64,000 bases of DNA. It comes from JAFDYH01 sp049840875 (GTDB lineage: Bacteria; Bacteroidota; Bacteroidia; Chitinophagales; Chitinophagaceae). Every line of letters begins with the position of its first letter. Position 1 is the stretch's first letter. The stretch covers positions 62,001 to 126,000 of the forward strand of contig JASGJE010000020.1 in assembly GCA_049840875.1 (NCBI GenBank). The letters are read 5' to 3'. Made by a program: the position numbers and the translations under genes. Of the stretch, positions 1 through 9,418 are shown in pieces. The notes beneath the pieces are model-generated. The model did not search any database. It was not told the DNA's origin and saw nothing but the letters and a program-made list of their open reading frames with translations.

Positions 1-31
1 ATCGGGGTCGGGACACCTTGTACGGTTGGTA

Positions 32-49
32 TTCCGATAGCTATCGGAA
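32..49. repeat. 18-bp perfect palindrome with GATAGCTATC core
   Basis: TTCCGATAGCTATCGGAA is a perfect inverted repeat with no loop, lying in the spacer upstream of aroB. A second spacer at 17321-17338 holds the same 14-bp core (CCGATAGCTATCGG) extended to a different perfect 18-bp palindrome. The outer bases differ between copies but still pair, which points to a selected palindrome or mobile mini-repeat and not to chance. Function unknown. Confidence 0.6.
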
Positions 50-60
50 CTATTCAGCAT

Positions 61-118
61 TTTCGAAGTGTCTTTTGAATAATGAATATTCTAAAAATTC
101 CCCTTTAGGGGCTGGGGG
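61..118. repeat. GC-rich palindromic element before aroB
   Basis: A TTTCGAAGTGTCTTTT segment (61-76) is followed by CCCCTTTAGGGG (100-111) and a G-run (112-118), ending three bases before the aroB start codon. The same architecture, a C4/G4 hairpin followed closely by a second G-run, sits before aroA (1146-1165) and inside aroA (1886-1909). The TTCGAAG segment recurs inside aroA at 1724-1738 and, inverted, at 1868-1883. The hairpin could affect aroB translation because it occupies the usual ribosome-binding position. Confidence 0.65.
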
Positions 119-121
119 TAT

Positions 122-1141
122 ATGAAAAAACTCACTTATAAGTTTTCAAATAGTTCAGTTGATTATTATCTGGCTGGTGGCATTGCGCATTTGAAAGAAA
201 TCGTAGATAAAGAGAGCGCAATTGTAATTACGGATGAAAATATCTTCAATGCACATACCAAACGATTCAAAGGATGGAACACCATCGTATTGAAACCTGG
301 TGAAGAGTTTAAAGTGCAGGAAACTGCAAACACCATTATAGAGCAGTTGATTGAAATGGAAGCTGATCGTAAAACGACATTGGTCGGCGTCGGTGGTGGT
401 GTGATTACGGATATGACAGGTTATGTTGCTTCAGTGTACATGCGTGGAATAAAGTTTGGTTTTTTACCAACGTCATTGCTGGCGATGGTAGATGCATCAA
501 TCGGCGGCAAGAACGGTATTGATCTTGGTGTTTATAAGAATATCGTTGGCATTATCCGTCAGCCATCTTTCATTCTGCATGATATGGTTTTCCTGAATTC
601 ATTGCCACAAAGTGAATGGGAAAACGGTTTTGCCGAAATAATCAAGCATGCCTGCATTAAAGATGCTTCAATGTTCAAAGAACTCGAATCAATGACATTG
701 AAGAAATACCAGTCGCGACAGATTTCGATTTGCGAATTGGTACAGAAGAATGCATTGTTGAAAACAAAAGTGGTTCAGCAAGATGAGTTTGAAAAGAATG
801 AACGCCGGCTGCTAAACTTTGGGCATACGCTCGGACATGCATTGGAAAATCAGTATGAACTATCGCACGGACAGGCTATTTCCATCGGTATGACATATGC
901 TTCACACATTTCACAACAGTTAATCGGATTTAAAGAAACAGATCGTGTTGTGAATCTTTTAGAAAAATACGGTTTGCCAACTTATGCATCATTTGATAAG
1001 GAGAAAGTCTTCAATGTTCTTAAGATGGATAAGAAGCGGGAAAAGTCAGCGATGAATTATGTACTGCTGGAAAAAATTGGTAAAGGGGTAGTTAAATCTA
1101 TACCGATTAAAGAATTAGAAACGATTATTGATCAACTCTAA
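122..1141 (+). CDS. aroB: 3-dehydroquinate synthase
   Basis: Cytosolic NAD-dependent enzyme that cyclises DAHP to 3-dehydroquinate, the second step of the shikimate pathway. The 339-aa product has the family's nucleotide-binding glycine cluster (GVGGGVITDMTG, about residues 87-98), the active-site stretch LPTSLLAMVDASIGGKNG, and the zinc-ligand regions GFAEIIKHA and LNFGHTLGHALE followed by HGQAISIGM. Length is typical of the shorter Bacteroidota AroB proteins. The ATG lies directly behind a GC-rich hairpin. It is followed 24 bases later by aroA on the same strand, so the two are probably co-transcribed. Confidence 0.95.
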   Translation: MKKLTYKFSNSSVDYYLAGGIAHLKEIVDKESAIVITDENIFNAHTKRFKGWNTIVLKPGEEFKVQETANTIIEQLIEMEADRKTTLVGVGGGVITDMTGYVASVYMRGIKFGFLPTSLLAMVDASIGGKNGIDLGVYKNIVGIIRQPSFILHDMVFLNSLPQSEWENGFAEIIKHACIKDASMFKELESMTLKKYQSRQISICELVQKNALLKTKVVQQDEFEKNERRLLNFGHTLGHALENQYELSHGQAISIGMTYASHISQQLIGFKETDRVVNLLEKYGLPTYASFDKEKVFNVLKMDKKREKSAMNYVLLEKIGKGVVKSIPIKELETIIDQL

Positions 1142-1145
1142 AATA

Positions 1146-1165
1146 CCCCTTAAGGGGATAGGGGC
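1146..1165. repeat. GC-rich palindromic element between aroB and aroA
   Basis: CCCCTTAAGGGG (1146-1157) followed by a second G-run and a C abuts the aroA ATG at 1166. It matches the element before aroB in layout: hairpin, about three bases, G-run, start codon. The whole aroB-aroA spacer is therefore made of this element. Confidence 0.65.
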
Positions 1166-2513
1166 ATGAAAGTTACAATACAACCATCGACATTATCAGG
1201 AACCATATTGGCAGCGGCGTCAAAGAGTTCGATGCAAAGAGCATGTGCAGCTGCATTGGTTGCGAAAGGAACAAGCGTAATTCAGAATCCGGGTCATAGC
1301 AATGATGATAAAGCAGCATTGGATATTATTAAACGATTGGGGGCAGAATGGACAATTGAAGGTGAAGAACTCTCTATTAAAAGCAATGGTGTAAAACCAA
1401 TTACAGATGAAGTGAATTGTGGCGAAAGTGGTTTGAGTATACGCATGTTCACTCCGCTTGTTGCATTGAGTGAAAGAGAAATTACAATTAAGGGTGAAGG
1501 CAGTCTCGTGACAAGGCCGATGGATTTCTTTGATGAAATTCTTCCGCAATTAGACGTTTCAATTGCATCCCAAGACGGAAAATTGCCGTTGAAAATAAAA
1601 GGTCCTCTGCAACCAAGAAATATAGAAGTAGATGGTTCACTGAGTTCTCAGTATTTGACAGGTTTGTTGCTGGCCTATGCGGCGGCCTCCCCATCCCGCC
1701 AAGGCGAGGACCAAGGGAGGGGCTTTCGAAGAGTCTTTAAACGGGGATGTAACAATAAAGGTTCGAAATTTAAAAAGCAAGCCTTATATTGATCTCACGC
1801 TTGATGTAATGAAGAAATTTGGATTGCAGGTGCCGATCAATAACAACTATGAAGAGTTTATTTTTAGAAAGGACTCTTCGATAATCCCCCCTTTGGGGGG
1901 TGGGGGGGCATACACTATCGAAGGAGACTGGAGTGGCGGCGCATTTCTTCTCGTAGCTGGGGTTATCGCAGGTTCTATTACAGTAAGGGGTTTGGATTTA
2001 ATGAGTACACAAGCCGATAAAGCAATCGTTGACGCATTAATGAAAGCAAATGCTTCAATCGCAATTGACACAAAAGGTATCAAACTTCATGCAGGTAAAA
2101 TGAATGCATTTGACTTTGATGCAACGGACTGTCCTGATTTGTTTCCCCCACTCGTTGCTCTTGCTGCGTATTGTGATGGTGAAACGAAAATAAAAGGAGT
2201 AAGCCGCCTTGCACATAAGGAAAGTAATCGCGGTTTGACGCTTCAGGAAGAATTTGGTAAAATGGGATTGCATATCGATCTGAATGATGATACCATGATT
2301 ATTCATGGAGGAAAAGGATTAAAAGGTGCCGTCGTTCATTCCAGGCATGATCATCGTATTGCCATGGCTTGTGCAGTTGCGGCTCTAAGGGCAGACGGTG
2401 CTACAACAATAGAAGAAGCGCAGGCTGTAAAGAAATCGTATCCCGATTTTTACAATCATATTGAATCGTTGGGAGCTAGTGTTAGTAATTCGCTTCTTGA
2501 CTTTAAGTTGTAA
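1166..2513 (+). CDS. aroA: 3-phosphoshikimate 1-carboxyvinyltransferase (EPSP synthase), frameshifted at a repeat insertion
   Basis: Transfers enolpyruvate from PEP to shikimate-3-phosphate. The N-terminal half (1166 to about 1688) shows the family motifs AASKSSMQRACAAA, NCGESGLSIRMFTPL and GSLSSQYLTGLLLAYAAA. The C-terminal half, in another frame from about 1745 to 2513, carries DVTIKVRNLKSKPYIDLTL, EGDWSGGAFLLVAG, DCPDLFPPLVALAAYC and HSRHDHRIAMACAVAALRA. Between them, about 55 bases of GC-rich palindromic sequence replace the short turn normally joining YAAA to the VTI strand, and their length is not a multiple of three. A second element at about 1868-1910 is read in frame and adds roughly 13 residues (IIPPLGGGG) ahead of the YTIEGDWSG strand. 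As written, the gene gives two truncated proteins (1166-1792 and 1677-2513). A true null would make the cell auxotrophic, so sequencing error in the hairpin is possible. Confidence 0.85.
1685..1738. repeat. Palindromic element inside aroA at the frameshift
   Basis: Outer arms CCTCCC (1686-1691) and GGGAGG (1715-1720) enclose an inner CGCC-AA-GGCG stem (1697-1706). A TTTCGAAGAGTCTTT tail follows (1724-1738). The tail matches the segment before aroB (61-76) and, inverted, the one at 1868-1883. The element interrupts the conserved EPSP synthase reading frame and accounts for the frame change. Confidence 0.65.
1868..1910. repeat. In-frame palindromic element inside aroA
   Basis: AAAGGACTCTTCGATAATC leads into a C6-TTT-G6 hairpin (1886-1900), then T and a G7 run. 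It is read through in frame and encodes an extra proline/glycine-rich loop (PPLGGGG) at a position where the family has a tight turn. Its first part is the reverse complement of the tail of the element at 1685-1738, so the two copies lie in opposite orientations. Confidence 0.65.
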
Positions 2514-2528
2514 GTTCTGCGCAATAAG

Positions 2529-3956
2529 CTATTGCTGTGTACCTGTTTTTGAAATTGTATCGATAGCTATCACATCATTTTCAGGCTCCTTATAAATAAT
2601 TTTTATAGAAGGATTTTTCTTGTTGAGATTGTCGAATAAAGAAGGATCGATATTTGTTTTTCCAATATAAAGTTGTTTGAGCGTTTTTAGTTTCACCAGG
2701 ACTTCAACCCCGCTGTTGGATATTTTAGTATTGTAAAGATTGAGATATTCGAGATTCGACAGTTCACGTAAATCACTCAAATTTTCATCGGTAATTTCAT
2801 TGTTGCTTAATGTCAGCTTTCTAAGATTGACCAGTTCCCCAATTATCTTTAAATCATCATCGAGTTTTCCGACATTGCTGATTCGCAGCCAAACTAATTG
2901 ATCTTTCAATTCAAGCAGTTTGCTGAAATCTCGTTTACTGTTTCTATCACCCATCCATGTGGCTTGCAGCAGATTACTTTTTTCACTAAGCGCTGAAACG
3001 ATAAAACCTTGTTGTTTTAATTCATTTATTTTTTCAGCTTTTGCTGCTGATGGTGAAAGATCAAGATTGTTGTTGCTTTCATCAATCTCAAAATAAGTAG
3101 TCAATGTTTTTTTCATTGTCGAATCGGGGCTTAATACCGTAATACTTCCGTTCTTTGGACATTTCATTTCTATCCACCACTTGATTATTGCTACTTGTTG
3201 CTGTGTCAGCGGTTTTTTCCCATTTGCCGGCATAAACTTTTTATCATCGGTTGGAAGTGTTATCCTTGTATAGATATTACTTTTCTCCAGGTCTCCGGGT
3301 ACAATACCAGGGCCATCTTCTCCGCCTTTCAAAAGGTCATCATATGAATCCATAATAAACTCACCTTTCCTTTTTTGTGGGTTATGACAGCTTACACATT
3401 TCGATTTCAAAATCGGCATTACTGCATCAGTAAAAATATCTGCGGAATCAAGCGAGTTTATTTTCTTTGTCACATTTTTTTCAGATGATAAACCCAACCA
3501 CTCCGAAAATGATCCCGGCCTATGTTCTGTAAGATAGTCTGAACCATGTGTCAATGAACCACCAAAGTGACCAGTAATAATGAGCAATAATGCACAAGCG
3601 CCAAGTAGGGCAGGCGAAGTATATTTTGAAATCAATTTTGAAGAAGTTGATTTCTTGAGGAAGTAACAGACATGTATCAACACAGCTAGCAAAATCGCGG
3701 ACCATTTATGCAAGGACAATATTCGTTCGTCGTAACCACCTTGCAACGATAACAGATATCCAAACAGAACAGATAAAGTTGAACTTAACGCGGCGAGTAA
3801 CCATATAAACTTTATTACAGGCTGAAGGTTTGGAAACTTCGGTGCACGAAAAAATATTTCGATAAGTATAGCAAGACAAACAAATCCTATTGGTAAATGA
3901 ACGATTAAAGGGTGTAGCCTGCCAAGGAAAATCAAAACATCAGGAGTTTCCTGCAT
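2529..3956 (-). CDS. Membrane protein with DUF2231-like domain, c-type haem site and leucine-rich repeats
   Basis: 475 aa. Residues 1-135 hold four or five hydrophobic helices with HPLIVHLPIG near the start, the pattern of DUF2231 membrane domains. A haem c attachment motif, CVSCH (C187, C190, H191), starts a planctomycete-type cytochrome segment with KRKGEF and a later FMPANGKKPLT stretch. Residues about 325-450 are leucine-rich repeats (LRKLTLSNNEITDENLSDL, LEYLNLYNTKISNSG). It is the last gene of a four-gene minus-strand operon, 10 bases after the propeller gene. Such proteins are assumed to sit in the inner membrane with the haem and repeats outside the cytoplasm. The partner and the electron donor are unknown. 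Confidence 0.75.
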   Translation of the reverse strand: MQETPDVLIFLGRLHPLIVHLPIGFVCLAILIEIFFRAPKFPNLQPVIKFIWLLAALSSTLSVLFGYLLSLQGGYDERILSLHKWSAILLAVLIHVCYFLKKSTSSKLISKYTSPALLGACALLLIITGHFGGSLTHGSDYLTEHRPGSFSEWLGLSSEKNVTKKINSLDSADIFTDAVMPILKSKCVSCHNPQKRKGEFIMDSYDDLLKGGEDGPGIVPGDLEKSNIYTRITLPTDDKKFMPANGKKPLTQQQVAIIKWWIEMKCPKNGSITVLSPDSTMKKTLTTYFEIDESNNNLDLSPSAAKAEKINELKQQGFIVSALSEKSNLLQATWMGDRNSKRDFSKLLELKDQLVWLRISNVGKLDDDLKIIGELVNLRKLTLSNNEITDENLSDLRELSNLEYLNLYNTKISNSGVEVLVKLKTLKQLYIGKTNIDPSLFDNLNKKNPSIKIIYKEPENDVIAIDTISKTGTQQ

Positions 3957-3966
3957 CGTATGGTTC

Positions 3967-4929
3967 TCATTTTAAAGGCTGCCCTTTCAAAGGCAATCCG
4001 TTGGTAGTTAAAATTTGAAAATCATGAACATTATATCCAGAATAAGTCCAGACCATTTTTTTATCCCTTGTAATTTCAAATAGTTTAATCGTTCCGGGTT
4101 TCGCACCATAGCTCGCAATGACTGTATTACCATTGGGTAAACGCTGAGCGCCACAAGGATCCTGGAAAGGATGTTCATCAATGTCATCATTCGTTACTTT
4201 CCAGGCAATCTTTCCATCATGGCCAAACTCGACGATCTTATTCCCATGAGTCAATGATGTAAGGGTATTACCATTCGGGAGGCGGATGGCAGTAAAAGGC
4301 CAGTTTTCAGATTCTTTTCCTCCCAATTCTGTGAGATCAGTTTTAATAACATTGACAACGTTCCCTTTGCCGTCATATTCTTTCACGGCAAAAGCAAGCA
4401 AGTGCGGTACGAGGTAATTTCCATTTTTTAATTGACGTGCCATTCTTGTTTGCATATGTGTATTATCACTTTCTGGCTGAATCGGAATGGATGCTTTTAT
4501 AGCCCCGGCTTTATCTACTTCAATGATTTTAGGTTCTTTCCCCGATTCGACAATCATTGTATTGCCATTTTCTAACCTCGCTACGGCGCTTAGTTCAGTC
4601 TCTTCCGATTTTCTTTTGTAATTAAAGATTACCTGTTTGCTTTTATCGTATTCATTTACTTCATCCGACCAGCATATCAATACGTTTCCATTGGGTAAAA
4701 CATAACCGTCACGGGCGCCTGCTTTTCCTGAATTCCATATTTCTTCGCCATTTTCACCAATGATACCGGTAAATTCCGGACCTGCCATGAAAAAGGAATG
4801 CCTGATTGGTTTGTTATGATTTGTCGTGCTTGGCAAACGATTGCCACCATTTTCCATAAAATGATTCGGAGAAAATGCAAGCAAAGAGCAGCAACAAAAA
4901 ACGAGAGCAATTTTTCTGAATGAATTCAT
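3967..4929 (-). CDS. Secreted beta-propeller protein of unknown function
   Basis: 320 aa with an N-terminal hydrophobic signal segment (residues 6-20, rich in Cys, possibly a lipoprotein site). The body is built of repeats carrying the turn LPNGNT/LENGNT/LKNGNY followed by a beta strand and an EYD/EVD/EFG-type strand, spaced about 40-50 residues, as in PQQ- or arylsulfotransferase-like propellers. No catalytic motif is visible. It lies third in the operon, 23 bases after the DUF1501 gene, so it probably serves the same extracytoplasmic process. Confidence 0.6.
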   Translation of the reverse strand: MNSFRKIALVFCCCSLLAFSPNHFMENGGNRLPSTTNHNKPIRHSFFMAGPEFTGIIGENGEEIWNSGKAGARDGYVLPNGNVLICWSDEVNEYDKSKQVIFNYKRKSEETELSAVARLENGNTMIVESGKEPKIIEVDKAGAIKASIPIQPESDNTHMQTRMARQLKNGNYLVPHLLAFAVKEYDGKGNVVNVIKTDLTELGGKESENWPFTAIRLPNGNTLTSLTHGNKIVEFGHDGKIAWKVTNDDIDEHPFQDPCGAQRLPNGNTVIASYGAKPGTIKLFEITRDKKMVWTYSGYNVHDFQILTTNGLPLKGQPLK

Positions 4930-4952
4930 GTTGATAATTGTTAAAAAAGAAA

Positions 4953-6402
4953 TCAGGCGAGAATGTCATTTATTACTTTTCCCTGAACATCTGTCAATCG
5001 GAAGTCACGACCGCTATAACGGAATGTCAATCTCTCATGATCAATTCCCAATAAATAAAGCATGGTAGCATGCATATCATGAATATTGACTTCATTTTCT
5101 ATAATCCTGTAACCATAGTCATCGGTCCTACCATAGATTGTTCCTCCTTTTACTCCTGCACCGGCCATCCACATGCTGAATGCCGAAGGATTATGATCGC
5201 GGCCATCAGTACCTTGGGCAAAAGGTGTACGGCCAAATTCTCCGGTTCCATACAACAAGTGTTTCGTCAAGCATGCCGCGTGATTTCAAATCTTTCAATA
5301 GCCCTGCTATCGGTTGATCTACTGCATGTGCATTTGATTCATGACCCACTTTCAGATTGCTATGTTGATCCCAACGGTCACCTGCTGCCGGCGGACAAGT
5401 CAGTTCTATAAATCGTATTCCACGCTCCACCAATCTTCTTGCCATCAGGCATTGCGAGCCGTAATTTCTTGTATGTGGATCATCTGAATATAATCCGTAT
5501 AGTTTTTTAGTCGCTTCAGATTCGCTGGAAAAATTTGTCAGTTCAGGTACAGAGGACTGCATTTTATAAGCCAATTCATTGTTTGCAATTGCGGATTCAA
5601 TGGCATCTTCGTGGCCAAGCTTTCCAAGCAGGCTGTTATCCATCTGTCGTGCAAAAGCTAATTTCTCTTCCTGCAATCCCTTCATTGTATCGGCTGGTCT
5701 TATATTGGCCACAGGTTCAATTCCTGCTTTAAGAATGGACGCCTGGTACGACGCAGGCAAAAAACCATTTTTAAAGTTGTCAAGTCCCCCAGGAGGAATA
5801 AGACCGCCATCCAGTACAACATAGCCTGGTAAATTTTTATTTTCACTGCCTAATCCATAAGTAACCCATGAACCCATACTGGGCCTTCCTTGTAACCCAC
5901 TACCAGTATGTAAAAAATAGTTTGCGTTAGTATGTTCCGGGAAGTTGGATTTCATCGAGCGGATCAATGCAAGATCATCAACACATGTGGCGATATGAGG
6001 AAATAATTCACTTACGTCCATACCACTCTCACCATATTTTTTAAATGACCAAGGGCTCTTTAGTATTTTGCCTACATTGTTAAATTGTGTCGCATCGACT
6101 TTAAATTTCTTTGCCGGGTCTTCGCCGTTTTCCAGTGCGAGCCTTGGTTTAGGATCAAACGAATCAACCTGCGATACGCCACCGTCCATGTAAAGGAAGA
6201 TGATATTCTTCGCCCTCGGAATAAAATTTGGGGACTTTGATAACTGATCAAGCAGTGATCCTGATTTTTCCGCTTGTGAGCAGGAGGAAACGATGCTGCC
6301 AAACAAGCTCAGGTAGGCCAACGATCCAAAACCACATTTACAAAGCGCCAGCATTTCACGACGGCTCACAGGCTGATATATAGAGTGCTTTTTACCGTGC
6401 AT
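4953..6402 (-). CDS. DUF1501 family protein with Tat signal, frameshifted
   Basis: DUF1501 proteins resemble the alkaline phosphatase/sulfatase fold and are usually encoded beside DUF1549/DUF1553 proteins. The N-terminus has a Tat-type motif (SRREML, residues 13-18) and then a hydrophobic stretch. Family landmarks include IIFLYMDGGVSQVDSFDPKP, NYFLHTGSGLQGRPSMGSWVTYGLG and RGIRFIELTC. The frame is lost after LDETLVVW (stop at 5206). The conserved continuation TGEFGRTPFAQGTDGRDHNPSAFSMWMAGAGVKGG runs in the next frame to 4953. One extra base in the CCGGTTCC stretch at 5242-5249 explains this. It starts 4 bases after the upstream gene's stop, so translational coupling is likely. Confidence 0.8.
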
Positions 6403-6406
6403 AGAT

Positions 6407-9400
6407 TCAGGTTAAAAAAATGAATTCTTTTGAATTGAGTAGCGATTGACAATAGTCCTTCCAAATCGCAGTAATATCATTTTTCCCATTCGCTTTATAT
6501 ATTTCTGAAAGTCGTTGAAGAAATATTTTTGCTTTCGAAATTTCATCATCACTTACAGTTCGTGAAAATGCGAGTTTATAAACTAATGCTATTCTATCAT
6601 CCGTTGTATTTTTTAGCTTTATAACTTTTTTTGCCAGTAGGTCTGCCTGTTCCACTACAAACGAATCGTTCATCAGAAAAAGCGACTGTGCCGGTACGTT
6701 AGTTACGTTTCGGTTGCCAAATGTTGAAAAAGGGATCGGACGATCAAATGTAAGCATCATAGGTTCCAGGAAATTTCTTCTCACTTCCTGGTATATACTT
6801 CTCCTGCCGGCGCCATCAACGGGGCCCGATGTGTCTGGTTTTCCCCGGCCATTCATAAACGTAGTGAGATGAACGGGTACTGGTGTTCCATACAGTGTCG
6901 TATCGAGCCTGCCGGATATCGTTAGTAATGCGTCGCGTATCGCTTCAGCTTCTAAACGAAGAACAGGAAAATATGCGAGATAGGTATCAGACGGATCTTT
7001 TTTTTGCATATCGGCTGTTGCTTCTGTCGAGCGTTGAAAAGCTTTTGATAAAACAATCAGTTTTATCATTTTCTTTATCGACCAATTATCTTTTTGAAAA
7101 CGTATAGCGAGGTAATCCAGTAATTCAGGATTCGATGGCAGTTTGCCTTGCAATCCAAAATTATCGACAGTCTCAACAATACCTTTACCAAAGAGATAAT
7201 GCCAGATGCGATTCACCATTACTCTTGCCGTCAGTGGATTTTTTGAACTTAAAATTGATTCTGCAAGTTCTAACCTGCCGCTTCCATCGGAATGAAAAAC
7301 TGAATCGCCAATGTGCAACGCAGAAAAGAAATGGCGTGGTATGCGATCTGCTGAAGTTTGCTTGTAACTACCACGAATAAAAACCGGGCTGTTAATGGCA
7401 AAGCCATCGTATACGCCGTTATAAAAATCGGTATTATCAGGCTTATTGCTTATCGAAGAATCAGGCACTTTTAAAAATGAATTATCGGTTAATTGCACCT
7501 TTCGAAGCGTACCTTTTTTTATGTTTTGATTCAGAACTATTACATCTTGTTCTGAGCAATTTCCAGACTGCCAATGATTGATAGCAACCGGCAAAGCAAT
7601 TCTTTCAAGTGGCTGATCGTATGGTATAACAGGAGTCTTTCCATTATAAGAAATCACGTAACGTACATCAATATAAGAATCTGAAGGTTGCCTGTAAGTG
7701 TGTTGCTGGTAAACGCCCGGCAATAGTTCAATATACGCGTTATGCCCTTTCCATGACGAAACATCGATGATTACATTCTCCCATTTATCAGAAGTAACGT
7801 TTCTGGAGATACCACCGTAAATCGGATCTTGTATCAATTGAAAATTATCAATGATAATTCTAATGGTTGCATTTTTGCTTTTTGCCTGGACTAGTATAGA
7901 ATCATCTGTAATTGTAAAATTGGGCGAACGTAATGCGCCGAAAATACCGACACCATTTTTTCTACTTGAAGCTTTGCCTTCGTCAAGGTATAAAAATTTA
8001 CCTGTGTGTTCGTCAAATACAGGATTGCCAAGTGTTGTAGTTTTTCCAAATGCCAATCCATCCGATTTCCAATTACCAAAATCGTTATTACGGAAATCAC
8101 CGATCATTGTATACGAAGCAGCGATTGGGATCGGTTTTGAATTGATAGTTTGAAATGAGCTTGTGTTAGTTGCAGATAGTTTATTTTCTGAAAGCCAATC
8201 GGTACTTATTGATTCACGTAGATTTTTTCTCCATTTTTCAATGTCCTGAATTTTCTTTTCTTCATTTAAACCGGTTGTAGCTGATACTGGTGAGAACCGT
8301 GTGCTTTCCATTACGCCAAAAAGAGAATAATAGTCTTTTGTTGGTATCGGATCAAATTTATGGTCGTGACAGCGGGCACAAGATACCGTCAGACTTTGAA
8401 ATGATTTTGTAGTTACGTCGATCATGTTATCAATCCTGTCGGCTTCATCCTGGCGAATGTCAACGGGACTATGAGCGCCTTCAGCCATTGTAAGAAACAT
8501 TGTGCCCAGTTGTGACTCGTTTGTTCCGTCGATTGGATTTCTTCGCGGTTCGGTAAGCAGGTCGCCGGCAAGTTGTTCCTTCACCATCTTATCATAACCA
8601 ACGTCATTATTAAAGCAACGAATTAAATAATCACGATAACGCCAGGCGCCTTCGATTGCGTAATCGAATTCATGCCCTTTCGTTTCAGCGTATCGAACGA
8701 CGTCCATCCAATGGCGGGCCCATCGCTCGCCAAAAGTTTTTGAACTTAAATAATGATCGATCATTTTTTCATACGCATCAGGACTTTTATCAGCAATGAA
8801 TTGATCAATTTCTTCGACGGAGGGAGGCAATCCCGTAAGCAGGTAAGAGGCTCTGCGGATCATGGTATTCTTTCCTGCTTCTGCAGAAGGTTTAAGATCG
8901 TTTTTATCGAGCTGTTCGTCTATAAAAAAATCGATCGGGTTGGTTGATTTGTTTTTTACTTTCTCAAAAACAGATGTATCCGGCATGATAAATGCCCAAT
9001 GTGGTTTCCATTCCGCGCCTTGTTCTATCCATTTGGAAAGAATGGCTTTTTCTCTTTCAGTCAGGAGCATTTTTGAATCCGGCGGCGGCATTACCATATC
9101 CGGGTCTTTATGCTCTATTCTTGATAATAGTTCACTGATATCGGGATGTTCTTTATTAATAGCATGATTGCCGCTTTTTAACAAAGCCGTTGCGCCTTCG
9201 TAGGTATCTAACCGTAAACCACCTTTACGTGAACTTGGGTCGGGGCCATGGCAGAGATAACATTTTTGAACAAGAATGGGTTTTACGTGAAAATTGAAGT
9301 CAATTTTTGCAGGAAGGTTGAAATGATCCCGTTTCAAGTTCATATTGGCAACAGCAACTGCGATCAGAGTCACAGCGCTCAGCAGGATCAGAATTGATTT

Positions 9401-9418
9401 TTTATTCGAACGAATCAT
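6407..9418 (-). CDS. PSD1 and planctomycete cytochrome C domain protein (DUF1549/DUF1553)
   Basis: 1003 aa, first gene of the four-gene operon. It has an N-terminal membrane/signal helix (residues 7-25), then a planctomycete-type cytochrome segment with a haem c site CYLCHGPD (C53, C56, H57) and MVMPPPDSKML. The DUF1549 domain follows at about 155-365 (GERWARHWMDVVRYAETKGHE, and CARCHDHKFDPIPTKDYY, a second CxxCH). A variable beta-rich middle lies at about 430-640, and DUF1553 at about 725-985 (ARVMVNRIWHYLFGKGIVETVDNFG, RRSIYQEVRRNF). The family is abundant in Planctomycetes and Verrucomicrobia and occurs in some Bacteroidota. Its biochemical role is not established, but the haem sites suggest extracytoplasmic redox chemistry. 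Confidence 0.85.
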   Translation of the reverse strand: MIRSNKKSILILLSAVTLIAVAVANMNLKRDHFNLPAKIDFNFHVKPILVQKCYLCHGPDPSSRKGGLRLDTYEGATALLKSGNHAINKEHPDISELLSRIEHKDPDMVMPPPDSKMLLTEREKAILSKWIEQGAEWKPHWAFIMPDTSVFEKVKNKSTNPIDFFIDEQLDKNDLKPSAEAGKNTMIRRASYLLTGLPPSVEEIDQFIADKSPDAYEKMIDHYLSSKTFGERWARHWMDVVRYAETKGHEFDYAIEGAWRYRDYLIRCFNNDVGYDKMVKEQLAGDLLTEPRRNPIDGTNESQLGTMFLTMAEGAHSPVDIRQDEADRIDNMIDVTTKSFQSLTVSCARCHDHKFDPIPTKDYYSLFGVMESTRFSPVSATTGLNEEKKIQDIEKWRKNLRESISTDWLSENKLSATNTSSFQTINSKPIPIAASYTMIGDFRNNDFGNWKSDGLAFGKTTTLGNPVFDEHTGKFLYLDEGKASSRKNGVGIFGALRSPNFTITDDSILVQAKSKNATIRIIIDNFQLIQDPIYGGISRNVTSDKWENVIIDVSSWKGHNAYIELLPGVYQQHTYRQPSDSYIDVRYVISYNGKTPVIPYDQPLERIALPVAINHWQSGNCSEQDVIVLNQNIKKGTLRKVQLTDNSFLKVPDSSISNKPDNTDFYNGVYDGFAINSPVFIRGSYKQTSADRIPRHFFSALHIGDSVFHSDGSGRLELAESILSSKNPLTARVMVNRIWHYLFGKGIVETVDNFGLQGKLPSNPELLDYLAIRFQKDNWSIKKMIKLIVLSKAFQRSTEATADMQKKDPSDTYLAYFPVLRLEAEAIRDALLTISGRLDTTLYGTPVPVHLTTFMNGRGKPDTSGPVDGAGRRSIYQEVRRNFLEPMMLTFDRPIPFSTFGNRNVTNVPAQSLFLMNDSFVVEQADLLAKKVIKLKNTTDDRIALVYKLAFSRTVSDDEISKAKIFLQRLSEIYKANGKNDITAIWKDYCQSLLNSKEFIFLT

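Noticed and set aside
1220..1549. Minus-strand open frame opposite aroA
   Set aside because: It is antisense to conserved EPSP synthase motifs and has no recognisable protein features.
2562..2571. GATAGCTATC inside the DUF2231/haem c gene, matching the core of the 18-bp palindromes
   Set aside because: Only the 10-bp core is present, flanking bases do not pair, and it encodes ordinary residues; chance is sufficient.
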